A stretch of 64,000 nt of DNA from Lachnospiraceae bacterium YSD2013 (lineage in GTDB: Bacteria; Bacillota; Clostridia; Lachnospirales; Lachnospiraceae): contig FMTX01000011.1 of assembly GCA_900100895.1 (NCBI GenBank), positions 62,001 through 126,000 on the forward strand, given 5' to 3'. The translations under genes and the position numbers were made by a program. The notes under the pieces are model-generated. The model worked only from the letters and a program-made list of their open reading frames with translations, had not been told where the DNA came from and did not search any database. Of the stretch, positions 52,865-62,070 are shown one piece after another; position 1 is the first letter of the stretch; each line of letters opens with the position of its first letter.

Positions 52865-54625
52865 ATGATGAGATCAATGTATTCTGGTGTATCAGGTCTT
52901 AAGACTCACCAGATCAAGATGGACGTTATCGGTAACAACATCGCTAACGTTAACACAGTAGCTTACAAATCAAACTCCATCACATTCAGCGAACTTATGT
53001 ACCAGACCACTCAGAAGGCCAGCGGTGCCAGCGAGAAGATGGGTGGTACCAACGCCCGCCAGATAGGTCTCGGTGTTCGCTCGGGTGCTATTGGAACAGC
53101 AATTTCTTCACAGGGCGCTACCCAGACCACAGGTAACCCTTTTGACTTATGTATCACAGGTAAATCATTCTTTATCGTCAGTGACGGTTCCAGCAATTAC
53201 TTTACCAGATCAGGTGCTTTCAACGTTGATGCTGTAGGTAACCTTGTTATGGCAAGTAACGGTTATCTCGTACAAGGTTGGAGCCTTAAGACTCAGACAG
53301 TTGTCGGCGAAGACGGCAAGGACATAGAGACTCCAATCGAGGGTCAACTTGATACCGAGAATCTTACCCCTCTTAAGATCATGAGTGATGATAATATGAA
53401 TACCAAGCCTGAGGCTACTACTAAGGGTACCGTTTCGGGCGTAGTAGACAGAAACGACCCTGAAATCGCCAAGGAAGCAGGACGCCTTATCAACTATTCG
53501 TTTTATGATAACCGAGGAGAATCCTGGACTGCTAAGTTCACTCTTCACAACACAACGGATGTCGGAAAGTTCTATGTAACACTTGATGAAATAGTTGATG
53601 CTAACGGCAAGAGCCTTACAGACATTTATCCCGGAACCAAGTTATCGGATCTTGTTTCTATCGATGACGGTGCTGAATACGATGTCAATGTTAACAGCTC
53701 TTATACCAAACTTGATACAGTTGACTTTACTGCTGATACATTCAGCTACACGGTTAAGGATACATCGGTAACACCTGCGACTGAGACCAATGTTACACAG
53801 ACTCTCGGCAATCTGGGTGTGCTCGTGGCAGAAAGCGATGCAGACGGAGCTCTTTACAAAGGTTATTACCGCGTAACCGCAGCCAGGCTTGCAGAAAATG
53901 ATGGAGCTCTTGCAACAACACTTAAGCAGATTTACGGAAGCAACCTTGATACCGATACAATCGATACCGCTTATATCGGAACCGACGGAACTCTTACCAT
54001 TACCAAAAAGAGCGGACTTGGCGTTAATTTGAATTTCAAGTCGAGCGACGGCTCATTTGACGGAATCGGCGGCAATAAGGGAACAATCAAGCTTAACTTT
54101 GTTACCAATCCTACTAACTCCACCACTAATGAAGCGGTTAAGTATTTCGATTACTTTACGGACAATGAAATTGACTGGAGTGTTACCAACATGTACAACA
54201 ACAAGGGGACATCTTCAATCGCTGCAAGATCAGGTGACTCCGATGGCCTCGGCGCAGGTAGAAGACTCGGCAAGATGACAGGCGTTACCATTCAGACCAA
54301 CGGTATGATTTATGCATCATACGATAACGGTGTTACGAGACTTCTCGGCCAGATCGGCGTAGCCGAATTCCCTAACCCCGAAGGTCTTGAAAAAGCGGGC
54401 GACAACCTTTACATCGCTTCACTTAACTCCGGTGTATTTAAAGGTGCGGTAGATATCACTCAGTCCGGCGGATACATGAGCACAGGCGTTCTTGAAATGA
54501 GTAACGTAGACTTGTCCGCAGAGTTTACAGAAATGATTACAACACAGCGTGGTTTCCAGGCTAACTCCCGTATCATCACAGTATCCGATACGATGCTTGA
54601 AGAACTTGTAAACCTTAAGAGATAA
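52865..54625 (+). CDS. flgE: Flagellar hook protein FlgE
   Basis: A 586-residue hook subunit, longer than the about 400 residues of enterobacteria because of an enlarged variable middle (about 190-470). The ends are canonical: SMYSGVSGLKTHQIKMDVIG with NNIANVNTVAYKS, and VDLSAEFTEMITTQRGFQAN with ITVSDTMLEELVNLKR. The ribosome site is TTTAGGAGG. A terminator-like hairpin follows, the only strong one inside the operon. Confidence 0.95.
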   Translation: MMRSMYSGVSGLKTHQIKMDVIGNNIANVNTVAYKSNSITFSELMYQTTQKASGASEKMGGTNARQIGLGVRSGAIGTAISSQGATQTTGNPFDLCITGKSFFIVSDGSSNYFTRSGAFNVDAVGNLVMASNGYLVQGWSLKTQTVVGEDGKDIETPIEGQLDTENLTPLKIMSDDNMNTKPEATTKGTVSGVVDRNDPEIAKEAGRLINYSFYDNRGESWTAKFTLHNTTDVGKFYVTLDEIVDANGKSLTDIYPGTKLSDLVSIDDGAEYDVNVNSSYTKLDTVDFTADTFSYTVKDTSVTPATETNVTQTLGNLGVLVAESDADGALYKGYYRVTAARLAENDGALATTLKQIYGSNLDTDTIDTAYIGTDGTLTITKKSGLGVNLNFKSSDGSFDGIGGNKGTIKLNFVTNPTNSTTNEAVKYFDYFTDNEIDWSVTNMYNNKGTSSIAARSGDSDGLGAGRRLGKMTGVTIQTNGMIYASYDNGVTRLLGQIGVAEFPNPEGLEKAGDNLYIASLNSGVFKGAVDITQSGGYMSTGVLEMSNVDLSAEFTEMITTQRGFQANSRIITVSDTMLEELVNLKR

Positions 54626-54635
54626 ATTAAATAAT

Positions 54636-54671
54636 AAGGGGAACTGAAAGGATTCATGTTCCCCTTCTTTT
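54636..54671 (+). terminator. Terminator-like hairpin between flgE and flbD
   Basis: AAGGGGAAC / GTTCCCCTT stem with 13-base loop, then CTTTTGCTTT. It is placed after the very abundant hook gene and before the stator genes, so partial termination may lower downstream expression. Confidence 0.65.
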
Positions 54672-54724
54672 GCTTTATAAAAATAGCTTTTTTGCGCCCA
54701 AAGAAAATTGCATTTATTTTTATA

Positions 54725-54740
54725 AATTTTCGTGAAAATG
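54725..54740. promoter_or_regulatory. AATTTTC-GT-GAAAATG palindrome upstream of flbD
   Basis: ATTTTC and GAAAAT arms around GT, close to a CodY box but with one extra central base. It lies in AT-rich sequence between the flgE hairpin and flbD, where an internal promoter (weak TTTTCG, 17 bases, TAATAA) could be. Confidence 0.35.
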
Positions 54741-54778
54741 CGCTATTTTTAATAATTTACAAACACCTTGAGGTTATC

Positions 54779-54964
54779 ATGATTAATGTGACTAAGTTAA
54801 ATGGGACGATTCTGACAATTAACGAGGCCTTTATTGAGACGGTGGAAGAGACTCCTGACACCGTTATTACCATGTCTACAGGACGTAGAATTATCATAAA
54901 AGAAAGTAGACAAGAGGTTGTTAATTTAGTAAAATTATTTAGAAAAGAATTATTTGCTGAATAA
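54779..54964 (+). CDS. flbD: Flagellar protein FlbD
   Basis: A 61-residue protein of the FlbD (YlzI) family: MINVTKLNGTILTINEAFIE and TVITMSTGRRIIIKES are typical. It is encoded before motA in many Firmicutes and spirochaetes; the function is unclear. The start at 54779 matches the family N-terminus; upstream in-frame codons lie in the AT-rich regulatory gap. Confidence 0.93.
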   Translation: MINVTKLNGTILTINEAFIETVEETPDTVITMSTGRRIIIKESRQEVVNLVKLFRKELFAE

Positions 54965-54988
54965 GCAAAACGGAGGGGTAACCGTTAA

Positions 54989-55789
54989 ATGGATATAGCA
55001 ACAATAGTCGGCATGCTTATGTGCTTTGGACTGGTAATATTCGGTATTGTCAGCGAGAAGACAGGGCTCAATTTCGGTGCCATCAGTAACTTCATAGACT
55101 TAAACTCTGTTTACATCACCATCGGCGGCGGTGTATGTTGTATGCTTATGTCCTGTGAGATGAAGGAGTTTGTCAATAACCTGAAGGCATACGCTCTTAT
55201 TTTCAAAGTTCCTAAACTTAACACAGCAGAAATGATTACCAAAATCATAGATTTGTCTAACGTAGCGAGAAAGGAAGGCTTGCTTTCTTTGGAAGAAGCG
55301 GCGGGAGATATCGACGACGCTTATCTTAAGAAAGGAATTCTTCTTATAGTCGACGGAACCGATCCCGAACTCGTACGAGCCATCATGGAGACAGAACTGG
55401 CCAGCATTGAAACCAGACATAACAAAGTTATCAGTTTCTGGGAACAGTTCGCCGCGATGGGCCCCGCGTGGGGTATGATCGGTACACTTATCGGTCTTGT
55501 TAACATGCTTTATAACATGTCGGATGCGGCATCAATCGGTCCCGCTATGGCGGTCGCCTTACTTACCACCATGTACGGTTCACTGATAGCTAACTGGATC
55601 TGTCTTCCCGCAACATTCAAGATGAAGAAGAACAACGCAGCCGAGACAATGGTCAAGGAAATTATGATAGAAGGCCTTCTCTCCATTCAGGCAGGTGAGA
55701 ACCCCAGAGTTATCGAAGAGAAGCTTAAATCCTTCTTATCACCCAAGGATCGTGCTGCAGCTACACCCGAAGGATCAGGAGAAGAATAA
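54989..55789 (+). CDS. motA: Flagellar stator protein MotA
   Basis: A 266-residue membrane protein with four transmembrane segments and a large cytoplasmic loop. It has the MotA/TolQ/ExbB signature in the region AAMGPAWGMIGTLIGLVNML and ends with a conserved cytoplasmic tail. With MotB it forms the ion channel that turns the rotor. CGGAGGGG is the ribosome site. It overlaps motB by one base (TAATG). Confidence 0.95.
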   Translation: MDIATIVGMLMCFGLVIFGIVSEKTGLNFGAISNFIDLNSVYITIGGGVCCMLMSCEMKEFVNNLKAYALIFKVPKLNTAEMITKIIDLSNVARKEGLLSLEEAAGDIDDAYLKKGILLIVDGTDPELVRAIMETELASIETRHNKVISFWEQFAAMGPAWGMIGTLIGLVNMLYNMSDAASIGPAMAVALLTTMYGSLIANWICLPATFKMKKNNAAETMVKEIMIEGLLSIQAGENPRVIEEKLKSFLSPKDRAAATPEGSGEE

Positions 55790-56604
55790 TGGCAAGAAAG
55801 AAAGCAGAACCCGAAGGCGGACCCGGTTCCCCGTGGTTAAGTACCTTCGCGGACCTTATGAACTTGCTTCTTTGCTTCTTTGTATTGCTTTTTGCATCAT
55901 CCAGCGTCGATGCGGCAAAGTTTGATGAGATTGCAGCTTCGTTTCAGAGTACGTTCAGCATATTTTCCGCTGGCAGTACTGCAATCGGTGACGGAGTATT
56001 AATCAGCAACGGAGTAAGTCAGCTTAACGAACTTGACAAGTACATAAATTCTACAGGTGCCATGGCTGAGAACGACGCCAATGCCGAACGTTTTGACGAT
56101 CTTCAGAAAGAGCTCGAAGACGTTAATACCAAGAAACTCGAGGCAAGCGAAACTCTCGCCGAGCAGTTTGAAGAAGCCCTGGCCGAGAACAATATAGCCG
56201 AGAACGTCGACGTAGACTTTAACAGCCAGTATGTGCAGCTGACGCTTAAAGGAGCCATTCTTTTTAAGCCCGGTTCGGCTGAACTGCTTGACACCGTTGA
56301 ACCTACACTCAGAAAAGTCGGTATGATTCTTGAGCGTTACGCCAAGTACGAGATAGAAATCGAAGGTCACACCGACAACGTTCCCCAGTACTCAAAGCTT
56401 TACAAGAACAATGACGAACTGAGCGCGGCCCGAGCAATTTCGGTATTCTATTTCTTGCTCGACAACACATCGCTTGACCCGTCGCTTCTTAAGCACAGCG
56501 GACGCGGAGAGTATTGTCCCATAGCCGATAACTCTACGGCAGAGGGACGCGATCGTAACAGAAGAGTAGAGATTAAGATTTATCATGAATTAAGCAATTA
56601 CTAA
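55789..56604 (+). CDS. motB: Flagellar stator protein MotB
   Basis: A 271-residue protein. One membrane segment with the ion-carrying Asp in STFADLMNLLLCFF (D22), a plug and linker region, and a C-terminal OmpA-like peptidoglycan-binding domain (about 155-265) with IEGHTDNVP and AARAISVFYFLL-type motifs plus RGEYCP and NRRVEIKI. Residues after the Asp give no sure clue whether protons or sodium are used. Confidence 0.95.
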   Translation: MARKKAEPEGGPGSPWLSTFADLMNLLLCFFVLLFASSSVDAAKFDEIAASFQSTFSIFSAGSTAIGDGVLISNGVSQLNELDKYINSTGAMAENDANAERFDDLQKELEDVNTKKLEASETLAEQFEEALAENNIAENVDVDFNSQYVQLTLKGAILFKPGSAELLDTVEPTLRKVGMILERYAKYEIEIEGHTDNVPQYSKLYKNNDELSAARAISVFYFLLDNTSLDPSLLKHSGRGEYCPIADNSTAEGRDRNRRVEIKIYHELSNY

Positions 56605-56627
56605 TACTAAACAGAGGATGTGACGGT

Positions 56628-57137
56628 ATGAAGAAGAACCTTATTTCCATACTTATATTGGCTCTTATGGTGGTTAACCTGGTGCTTACGGCCATAATGA
56701 TGTTTTCCGTTATGGGCACTGCCAAGAAAACAGGTGCACTCGTAAGCAACATAGCAAGCGTGCTCAACATCGAACTTACACCCACCGGAACCGAAGAAGA
56801 AGAGACTACAGTAGCTCTCGTGGATGCAGAATCCGTAGAAATTCCGGAAATGACCATAGCACTTAAGAAGACCGACGATAAGGCTCACTACTGCCTGGTA
56901 AGCGCAGCAATTTATATGAATACCAAGCATGAAGACTATGCAACGTATGGTACGGTTGTTTCGACTAAGGTCAGCATTATTCAGGACATTATGAATACCG
57001 TTATCGGTTCATACACTCTTGAAGAAGCACAGGCCAATACCGAAGCCATGAAGGCCGAGATTCTTAAGAAAATTCAGGAAACCTACGGTTCCACATTCAT
57101 ATACATGATTACATTCAGCAATATCATGTATCAGTAA
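56628..57137 (+). CDS. fliL: Flagellar basal-body-associated protein FliL
   Basis: A 169-residue protein with one N-terminal membrane helix (about 5-30) and an extracellular domain (about 75-169). The C-terminal stretch (FIYMITFSNIMYQ) has the FliL YFTEFIIQ-like end. It surrounds and stabilises the stator. It lies between motB and fliM, its usual place. Confidence 0.88.
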   Translation: MKKNLISILILALMVVNLVLTAIMMFSVMGTAKKTGALVSNIASVLNIELTPTGTEEEETTVALVDAESVEIPEMTIALKKTDDKAHYCLVSAAIYMNTKHEDYATYGTVVSTKVSIIQDIMNTVIGSYTLEEAQANTEAMKAEILKKIQETYGSTFIYMITFSNIMYQ

Positions 57138-57182
57138 GAGAAGGCTAAGCCTTAACGTCATACAAATGAGGAGGTGAACTTC

Positions 57183-58163
57183 GTGGGTGAGGTATTATCT
57201 CAAAATGAGATAGACAGTCTGCTTGCAGCCTTAAGTACCGGTGAGCTGGATGTAGACGAGATGCAGGACAAAGGGGACAAGCAAGTCAAGAACTACGACT
57301 TCAAACGTCCGGCGAAGTTCTCTAAAGAGCATTTACGAACACTTGAAATTATATACGAACACTACGGAAGACTTCTTGCAACCAGCCTTCCGGTGTACCT
57401 TCGAAAGAACGTACAGGTTAACGTGGCAAGCTCGGAAACGGTAACATATTCCGAGTTCACAAACGCCCTTAGTAACCCCGTAATTTTGGGTATAATAAAT
57501 TTCCAACCGTTAGGTGGTAATATAATACTTGACTTGGCAGCTAACCTTGGTTTTGCCATGATAGACAGAATGCTTGGGGGTAAAGGAATCCCGTTAGAAA
57601 AGAACAGAGAGTTCTCCGAAATCGAGATGACCATTATAGAGAAGCTGTTAATCATTTCCATTCAGCTTATGCGTGAACCTTGGAAGAACGTTTTGGACAT
57701 TAATCCCGTCCTTGAACGAATAGAGACCAATCCCCAGTTTGCGCAGGTTATAGCACCCAATGAAATGATTGCCATCGTAACACTGAACGTTAAGATCGGT
57801 GAGGTGGAAGGCTTCATGAACATGTGTCTCCCTTACTTTACGTTAGAGAGCATCATGGATAGGTTGAATACAAAGTTCTGGTTCTCCACCATGCAGGATA
57901 ATTCCGGCGAGGATTATGAGCTTTATATAGAGTCCCTGATTAAGAGAGTGGACGTACCTGTGAAGGTAGTTATGGGACAAAGCGCCATCTCTGTAAGCGA
58001 TTTTATAGGCTTGCAACTTGGTGACATTATCCGACTTGATACAACAGTTGATTCCGAACTCGATGTATACGTCGGAAACATTAAGAAGTTTAAATCGGTT
58101 CCCGGTACGGAGAAAGACAAATACGCCGCAAGGGTTACCGAAGTAATCAGGGAGGAGGAATAA
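57183..58163 (+). CDS. fliM: Flagellar motor switch protein FliM
   Basis: A 326-residue C-ring protein. The N-terminal CheY-P docking motif is LSQNEIDSLL (5-14). A CheC-like middle domain includes MIDRMLGGKG, and the C-terminal FliN-like domain ends the protein. The start is GTG at 57183; the GTG at 57174 lies within the ribosome site AGGAGGTG and is less likely. Confidence 0.95.
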   Translation: MGEVLSQNEIDSLLAALSTGELDVDEMQDKGDKQVKNYDFKRPAKFSKEHLRTLEIIYEHYGRLLATSLPVYLRKNVQVNVASSETVTYSEFTNALSNPVILGIINFQPLGGNIILDLAANLGFAMIDRMLGGKGIPLEKNREFSEIEMTIIEKLLIISIQLMREPWKNVLDINPVLERIETNPQFAQVIAPNEMIAIVTLNVKIGEVEGFMNMCLPYFTLESIMDRLNTKFWFSTMQDNSGEDYELYIESLIKRVDVPVKVVMGQSAISVSDFIGLQLGDIIRLDTTVDSELDVYVGNIKKFKSVPGTEKDKYAARVTEVIREEE

Positions 58164-58166
58164 TAC

Positions 58167-59381
58167 ATGGATGGAATGTTATCTCAGGACGAAATTAATG
58201 CTCTCCTGAGCGGCATGGATCCCGGCGACATGGCAGGAGCTGCAACACCCGATACAGGTGCTCCCGCAGACGCAGGCGTTTCACCCGACGATACGTTGTC
58301 TGACGTTGAGAAAGACGCGGTCGGAGAGGTAGCCAACATCAGCATGGGTTCATCGGCTACGACGCTTTACTCTCTTGTAAATCGCAAGGTTAACATCACA
58401 ACTCCTGTTGTATCCATGGTTAATTGGCAGGGGGTTACAGGCGACTACGAGAAGCCCTGTGTTTTTATTCAGATTCATTACACGGCCGGACTTGACGGCT
58501 CGAATATTTTAGTTTTACGTGAGCATGACGTTAAAGTCATCACCGATCTTATGATGGGAGGTGACGGTACCAATACAGACGGAGAGTTGGGAGAGCTTCA
58601 CTTAAGTGCAATTTCCGAAGCTATGAACCAGATGATGGGCGCGGCTGCAACTTCTCTTTCCACAATGCTTGGTACCATGATTGATATCAGCCCTCCCGAC
58701 GCAACTTTGCTTGATTTAACGGAATACCAAAACGGTGAGGATATTTCTCCTTTCCTTGGTGGAACGTTTGTTAAGGTAGCATTTACAATGCAAATCGAAG
58801 ATCTTGTGGATTCAACCATTATGCAGTTGTATCCTCTTGACTTCGCAAAAAGGTTAGTCAAGACCTTTATGGACTCGACCGCACCCGCTGAGCCCGAGCC
58901 GGCACCGGCTCCCGCACCCCAGGCAGCACCTACGCCTCAACAACAGCCTCAGCAGCAGCCCCAGATGCAGCCCGGAATGGGTGGTATGGATCAGTCTATG
59001 AACGGTATGCCTAACATGGGAATGCCGAATATGGGTATGGGTATGCCAGGCATGATGATGCCCGGAATGATGCCGAACATGCAGCAGATGAACGTTCAGC
59101 CTGCACAGTTCCAAAGCTTCAATCCCGAGTACGCAGCAATGCAGGCAAATGAGAACATCGGATTAATTATGGACGTTCCGCTTAACGTAACGGTTGAGCT
59201 TGGACGAACAAGCAAGTCCATATCCGAGATACTCGATTTCGCACCCGGCACAATCATTGAACTTGATAAAATCGCCGGTGAGCCGATTGATGTATTGGTT
59301 AACGGCAAGTTCGTGGCCAAGGGCGAGGTTGTAGTTATTGAAGAAAGCTTCGCAGTTCGTATTACGGAAATAATTAAATAA
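58167..59381 (+). CDS. fliY: Flagellar motor switch phosphatase FliY
   Basis: A 404-residue protein combining four parts: an N-terminal FliM-like motif LSQDEINALLSGMD (5-18), a CheC-type CheY-P phosphatase domain (about 45-235) with the two E-x2-N active motifs (E54/N57 and E151/N154), a linker (about 238-315) that is first Pro/Ala/Gln-rich and then strongly Met/Gly/Pro-rich, and a C-terminal FliN domain (about 330-404). It builds the C ring and probably removes phosphate from CheY. GGGAGGAGG precedes the ATG. Confidence 0.94.
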   Translation: MDGMLSQDEINALLSGMDPGDMAGAATPDTGAPADAGVSPDDTLSDVEKDAVGEVANISMGSSATTLYSLVNRKVNITTPVVSMVNWQGVTGDYEKPCVFIQIHYTAGLDGSNILVLREHDVKVITDLMMGGDGTNTDGELGELHLSAISEAMNQMMGAAATSLSTMLGTMIDISPPDATLLDLTEYQNGEDISPFLGGTFVKVAFTMQIEDLVDSTIMQLYPLDFAKRLVKTFMDSTAPAEPEPAPAPAPQAAPTPQQQPQQQPQMQPGMGGMDQSMNGMPNMGMPNMGMGMPGMMMPGMMPNMQQMNVQPAQFQSFNPEYAAMQANENIGLIMDVPLNVTVELGRTSKSISEILDFAPGTIIELDKIAGEPIDVLVNGKFVAKGEVVVIEESFAVRITEIIK

Positions 59382-59403
59382 TCTAACCGATAGGAGAAAA
59401 ATT

Positions 59404-59766
59404 ATGGCAAAAAATATTTTAATCTGTGATGACGCAGCCTTCATGAGAATGATGATTAAGGACATTCTTACTAAGAACGGCTATGTTGTAGTCGGTGAGG
59501 CTGAAAATGGGCTTAAGGCTGTTGAAAAGTACAATGAGACCAAACCCGATCTTGTACTCATGGATATTACCATGCCCGAAATGGACGGAATTCAGGCTCT
59601 TAAGAAGATTAAAGAAGGTGACCCCGGTGCCATGGTTATCATGTGTTCGGCAATGGGACAGCAGGCCATGGTTATTGAGTCAATTCAGTCAGGTGCCAAG
59701 GACTTTATCGTTAAGCCTTTCCAGGCAGATCGTGTACTTGAGGCGGTTAAGAAGGTCGTAGGTTAA
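59404..59766 (+). CDS. cheY: Chemotaxis response regulator CheY
   Basis: A 120-residue single receiver domain: D9/D10 acidic pocket, phosphoacceptor D54 in LVLMDITMPEMDG, S82 and K104 in FIVKPFQ. Phospho-CheY binds FliM and FliY to change rotation sense. It lies directly after its targets; TAGGAG precedes the ATG, and the stop overlaps fliO (TAATG). Confidence 0.95.
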   Translation: MAKNILICDDAAFMRMMIKDILTKNGYVVVGEAENGLKAVEKYNETKPDLVLMDITMPEMDGIQALKKIKEGDPGAMVIMCSAMGQQAMVIESIQSGAKDFIVKPFQADRVLEAVKKVVG

Positions 59767-60134
59767 TGTATTATATAATCCTTGCTTCCACGGCGGGAGG
59801 AATAGGGCAGCTTATAACGGTACTTTTGATATTTGTTTTTGTACTCGCCCTCACTTTCTTTGTCACCAAGTGGATAGCCAATTATCAAAAAGAAAAAGCT
59901 CCCGGGGAAAATGTCGTGATTCTTGAATCCAAGAGAATCGCCCCCGGTAAGCTTATTGAGGTTGTCCGGATAGGAGACCGATGCTTTGCGATAGGTATAG
60001 GCAAGGATGAAGTTACATTACTTGGGGAAGTCAATGAAGACTCCCTCAAATATGACGCTATACCTCAAGGTACATTTTCTTTCAAAGACTTTTTGAATAA
60101 AGCCAGGGATGACGGGGAAACTGACAATAAATGA
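59766..60134 (+). CDS. fliO: Flagellar biosynthetic protein FliO
   Basis: A 122-residue protein with one membrane segment (about 13-36) and a cytoplasmic FliO/FliZ-type domain with VVILESKRIAPGKLIEVVRI and GDRCFAIGIGKDEVTLLGEV. It helps assembly of FliP in the export gate. It overlaps cheY by one base and fliP by four. Confidence 0.9.
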   Translation: MYYIILASTAGGIGQLITVLLIFVFVLALTFFVTKWIANYQKEKAPGENVVILESKRIAPGKLIEVVRIGDRCFAIGIGKDEVTLLGEVNEDSLKYDAIPQGTFSFKDFLNKARDDGETDNK

Positions 60135-60991
60135 AAAGACTGCTTAGATTGATATGCCTGCTCGTTGTGGTAGGCATATTGTTTATAAGTCAGAAATCTA
60201 CAGCGTATGCGCAAAATCTTGAATCTCACATTGACTCTCACTTAGCGGGAGAAACGGAGACTCGTACCAACATTAACGATGCGGGTACGGCGCAGACGCC
60301 GGATGAACTGAAGGAATTAAATATATCGAATGATTTGACGATTACCTATAATAACGGTAACGGAGAACTGGCCGGGTCGCTTCGAATACTTCTGACCCTT
60401 ACGTTAATAGCCCTTGCTCCGTTACTTCTTGTGATGCTTACATCATTTACAAGAATTATTATAGTTCTTCATTTCACCAGATCGGCCCTCAATACGTCCA
60501 CGGCTCCGCCTAACAACGTGCTGATAGGCCTTGCTCTTATTCTAACTTTTTTCATTATGCAAGGTACGCTCACCAAGGCGTATAACGAAGCAGTGCTTCC
60601 TTTTGACAGAGGCGAGATTACCCAGGCGGAAGCCATCGAGAAGGTTATGAATCCGTTCAGAGACTTTATGTACGGACAGACTCAGACCAAGGATGTGCGC
60701 CTGTTTATGGAAATCGCCGATGTGGAATGGGACGGAGCGCTCAGTTCCATACCCAATTACATTCTGGTACCAAGCTTCGTAGTCAGCGAGTTAAGAACTG
60801 CTTTTATCATAGGCTTTATCATATACATACCGTTTGTGGTAATCGATATGATTGTCGCGTCGGTGCTCATGAGTATGGGTATGATGATGCTGCCGCCCAC
60901 CACAATTTCGATGCCTTTTAAGGTGCTTCTGTTTGTGCTTGCGGACGGCTGGAACCTGATAATAGGTTCATTAGTAAAATCCTTTTATTAG
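60131..60991 (+). CDS. fliP: Flagellar export gate protein FliP
   Basis: A 286-residue membrane protein. A cleavable-type signal peptide (about 1-27) and a variable outer segment (to about 80) precede the FliP core, with FTRIIIVLHFTRSALNTSTA, PPNNVLIGLALILTFFIM and the C-terminal PPTTISMPFKVLLFVLADGW. It forms the central pore of the export gate with FliQ and FliR. Confidence 0.96.
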   Translation: MKRLLRLICLLVVVGILFISQKSTAYAQNLESHIDSHLAGETETRTNINDAGTAQTPDELKELNISNDLTITYNNGNGELAGSLRILLTLTLIALAPLLLVMLTSFTRIIIVLHFTRSALNTSTAPPNNVLIGLALILTFFIMQGTLTKAYNEAVLPFDRGEITQAEAIEKVMNPFRDFMYGQTQTKDVRLFMEIADVEWDGALSSIPNYILVPSFVVSELRTAFIIGFIIYIPFVVIDMIVASVLMSMGMMMLPPTTISMPFKVLLFVLADGWNLIIGSLVKSFY

Positions 60992-61009
60992 GGGAAAGGG
61001 GTGTAGAAG

Positions 61010-61279
61010 ATGCAAATTGATGATGTTGTAAAGATTGTCAGTCAGGGTTTATTTCTCGTTATTAAGCTTTCTGCGCCCATTCTGCTTATTTCTTTGATAA
61101 TCGGCTTGATTATCAGTATTTTTCAGACCGTTACTTCCATTCAGGAACAGACGCTTACTTTTGTACCTAAGATTGTATGTGTATTCCTGGGCCTTATGCT
61201 TCTCGGCAACTGGATGCTTACAGATATGAAGGACTACATGGTGGAACTTTGGACGGATTTCGCGGTGTACATTCATTAG
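61010..61279 (+). CDS. fliQ: Flagellar export gate protein FliQ
   Basis: An 89-residue protein with two membrane helices; SAPILLISLIIGLIISIFQT and TSIQEQTLTFVPKI are the family signature. A good GGGGAAAGGGG ribosome site precedes the ATG. Confidence 0.95.
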   Translation: MQIDDVVKIVSQGLFLVIKLSAPILLISLIIGLIISIFQTVTSIQEQTLTFVPKIVCVFLGLMLLGNWMLTDMKDYMVELWTDFAVYIH

Positions 61280-61290
61280 GGAGGGAGTAG

Positions 61291-62070
61291 ATGTTCAATT
61301 TTACTTTTTCTCTGCGAGATCTTGAGTTCTTTCTTTTGATAGTCGTAAGAATTACATGTTTTATTCATACGGCACCGTTTTTCGGAATGACCAATACTCC
61401 AAATCGCGTTAAGATTGGTCTCGGTGTGCTTATATCGGCGCTTGTATATCAGACGCTGACTCCCGTACATCCCGAATATTCAACGGTTCTTATGTATGCT
61501 CTCTATGTGCTCAAAGAAGCCGTTACAGGCATTATTATCGGATATTCCGCAGCCATCTGCGTAGCTATACTTAACTTTGCGGGTCACCTTGTGGACATGG
61601 AGATTGGTCTTTCCATGGTTTCGCTTTTCGACCCTGTATCAAGAGATTCCGTAACCATAAGCGGTACATATTATCAGTACACCGTACTTCTTATGCTTAT
61701 GATAAGCGGCATGTACCAGTACGTGCTCGCTGCCATTATCGAGACGTTTAATCTTATACCGGTAAGCGGCGCCGTTTTCAACTCGGATAAGATATTGAAT
61801 GCAATGCTTACATTCTTAAGAGATTATCTGGCGCTTGGCTTTAGATTGTGCCTTCCGGTATTTGCTGCGATGTTACTGCTTAATGCAATCCTTGGTATTC
61901 TTGCCAAGGTTTCTCCGCAGCTTAACATGTTTGCCGTCGGTATTCAGTTAAAGATTCTTTTGGGACTCGGAGTGCTTTTTTTGACAGTGGGAATGATGCC
62001 CGGCGCATCAACTGCCATTTTAAGCGAGATGAAGAAGATGATCACTCTTTTTGCGGAGGCCATTACATGA
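61291..62070 (+). CDS. fliR: Flagellar export gate protein FliR
   Basis: A 259-residue membrane protein with about six hydrophobic segments; LVDMEIGLSMVSLFDPVSRD and the PVFAAMLLLNAILGILAKVS region, followed by PQLNMFAVGIQLKI, are typical of FliR. It completes the gate with FliP and FliQ. It overlaps flhB by four bases (ATGA). Confidence 0.95.
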   Translation: MFNFTFSLRDLEFFLLIVVRITCFIHTAPFFGMTNTPNRVKIGLGVLISALVYQTLTPVHPEYSTVLMYALYVLKEAVTGIIIGYSAAICVAILNFAGHLVDMEIGLSMVSLFDPVSRDSVTISGTYYQYTVLLMLMISGMYQYVLAAIIETFNLIPVSGAVFNSDKILNAMLTFLRDYLALGFRLCLPVFAAMLLLNAILGILAKVSPQLNMFAVGIQLKILLGLGVLFLTVGMMPGASTAILSEMKKMITLFAEAIT

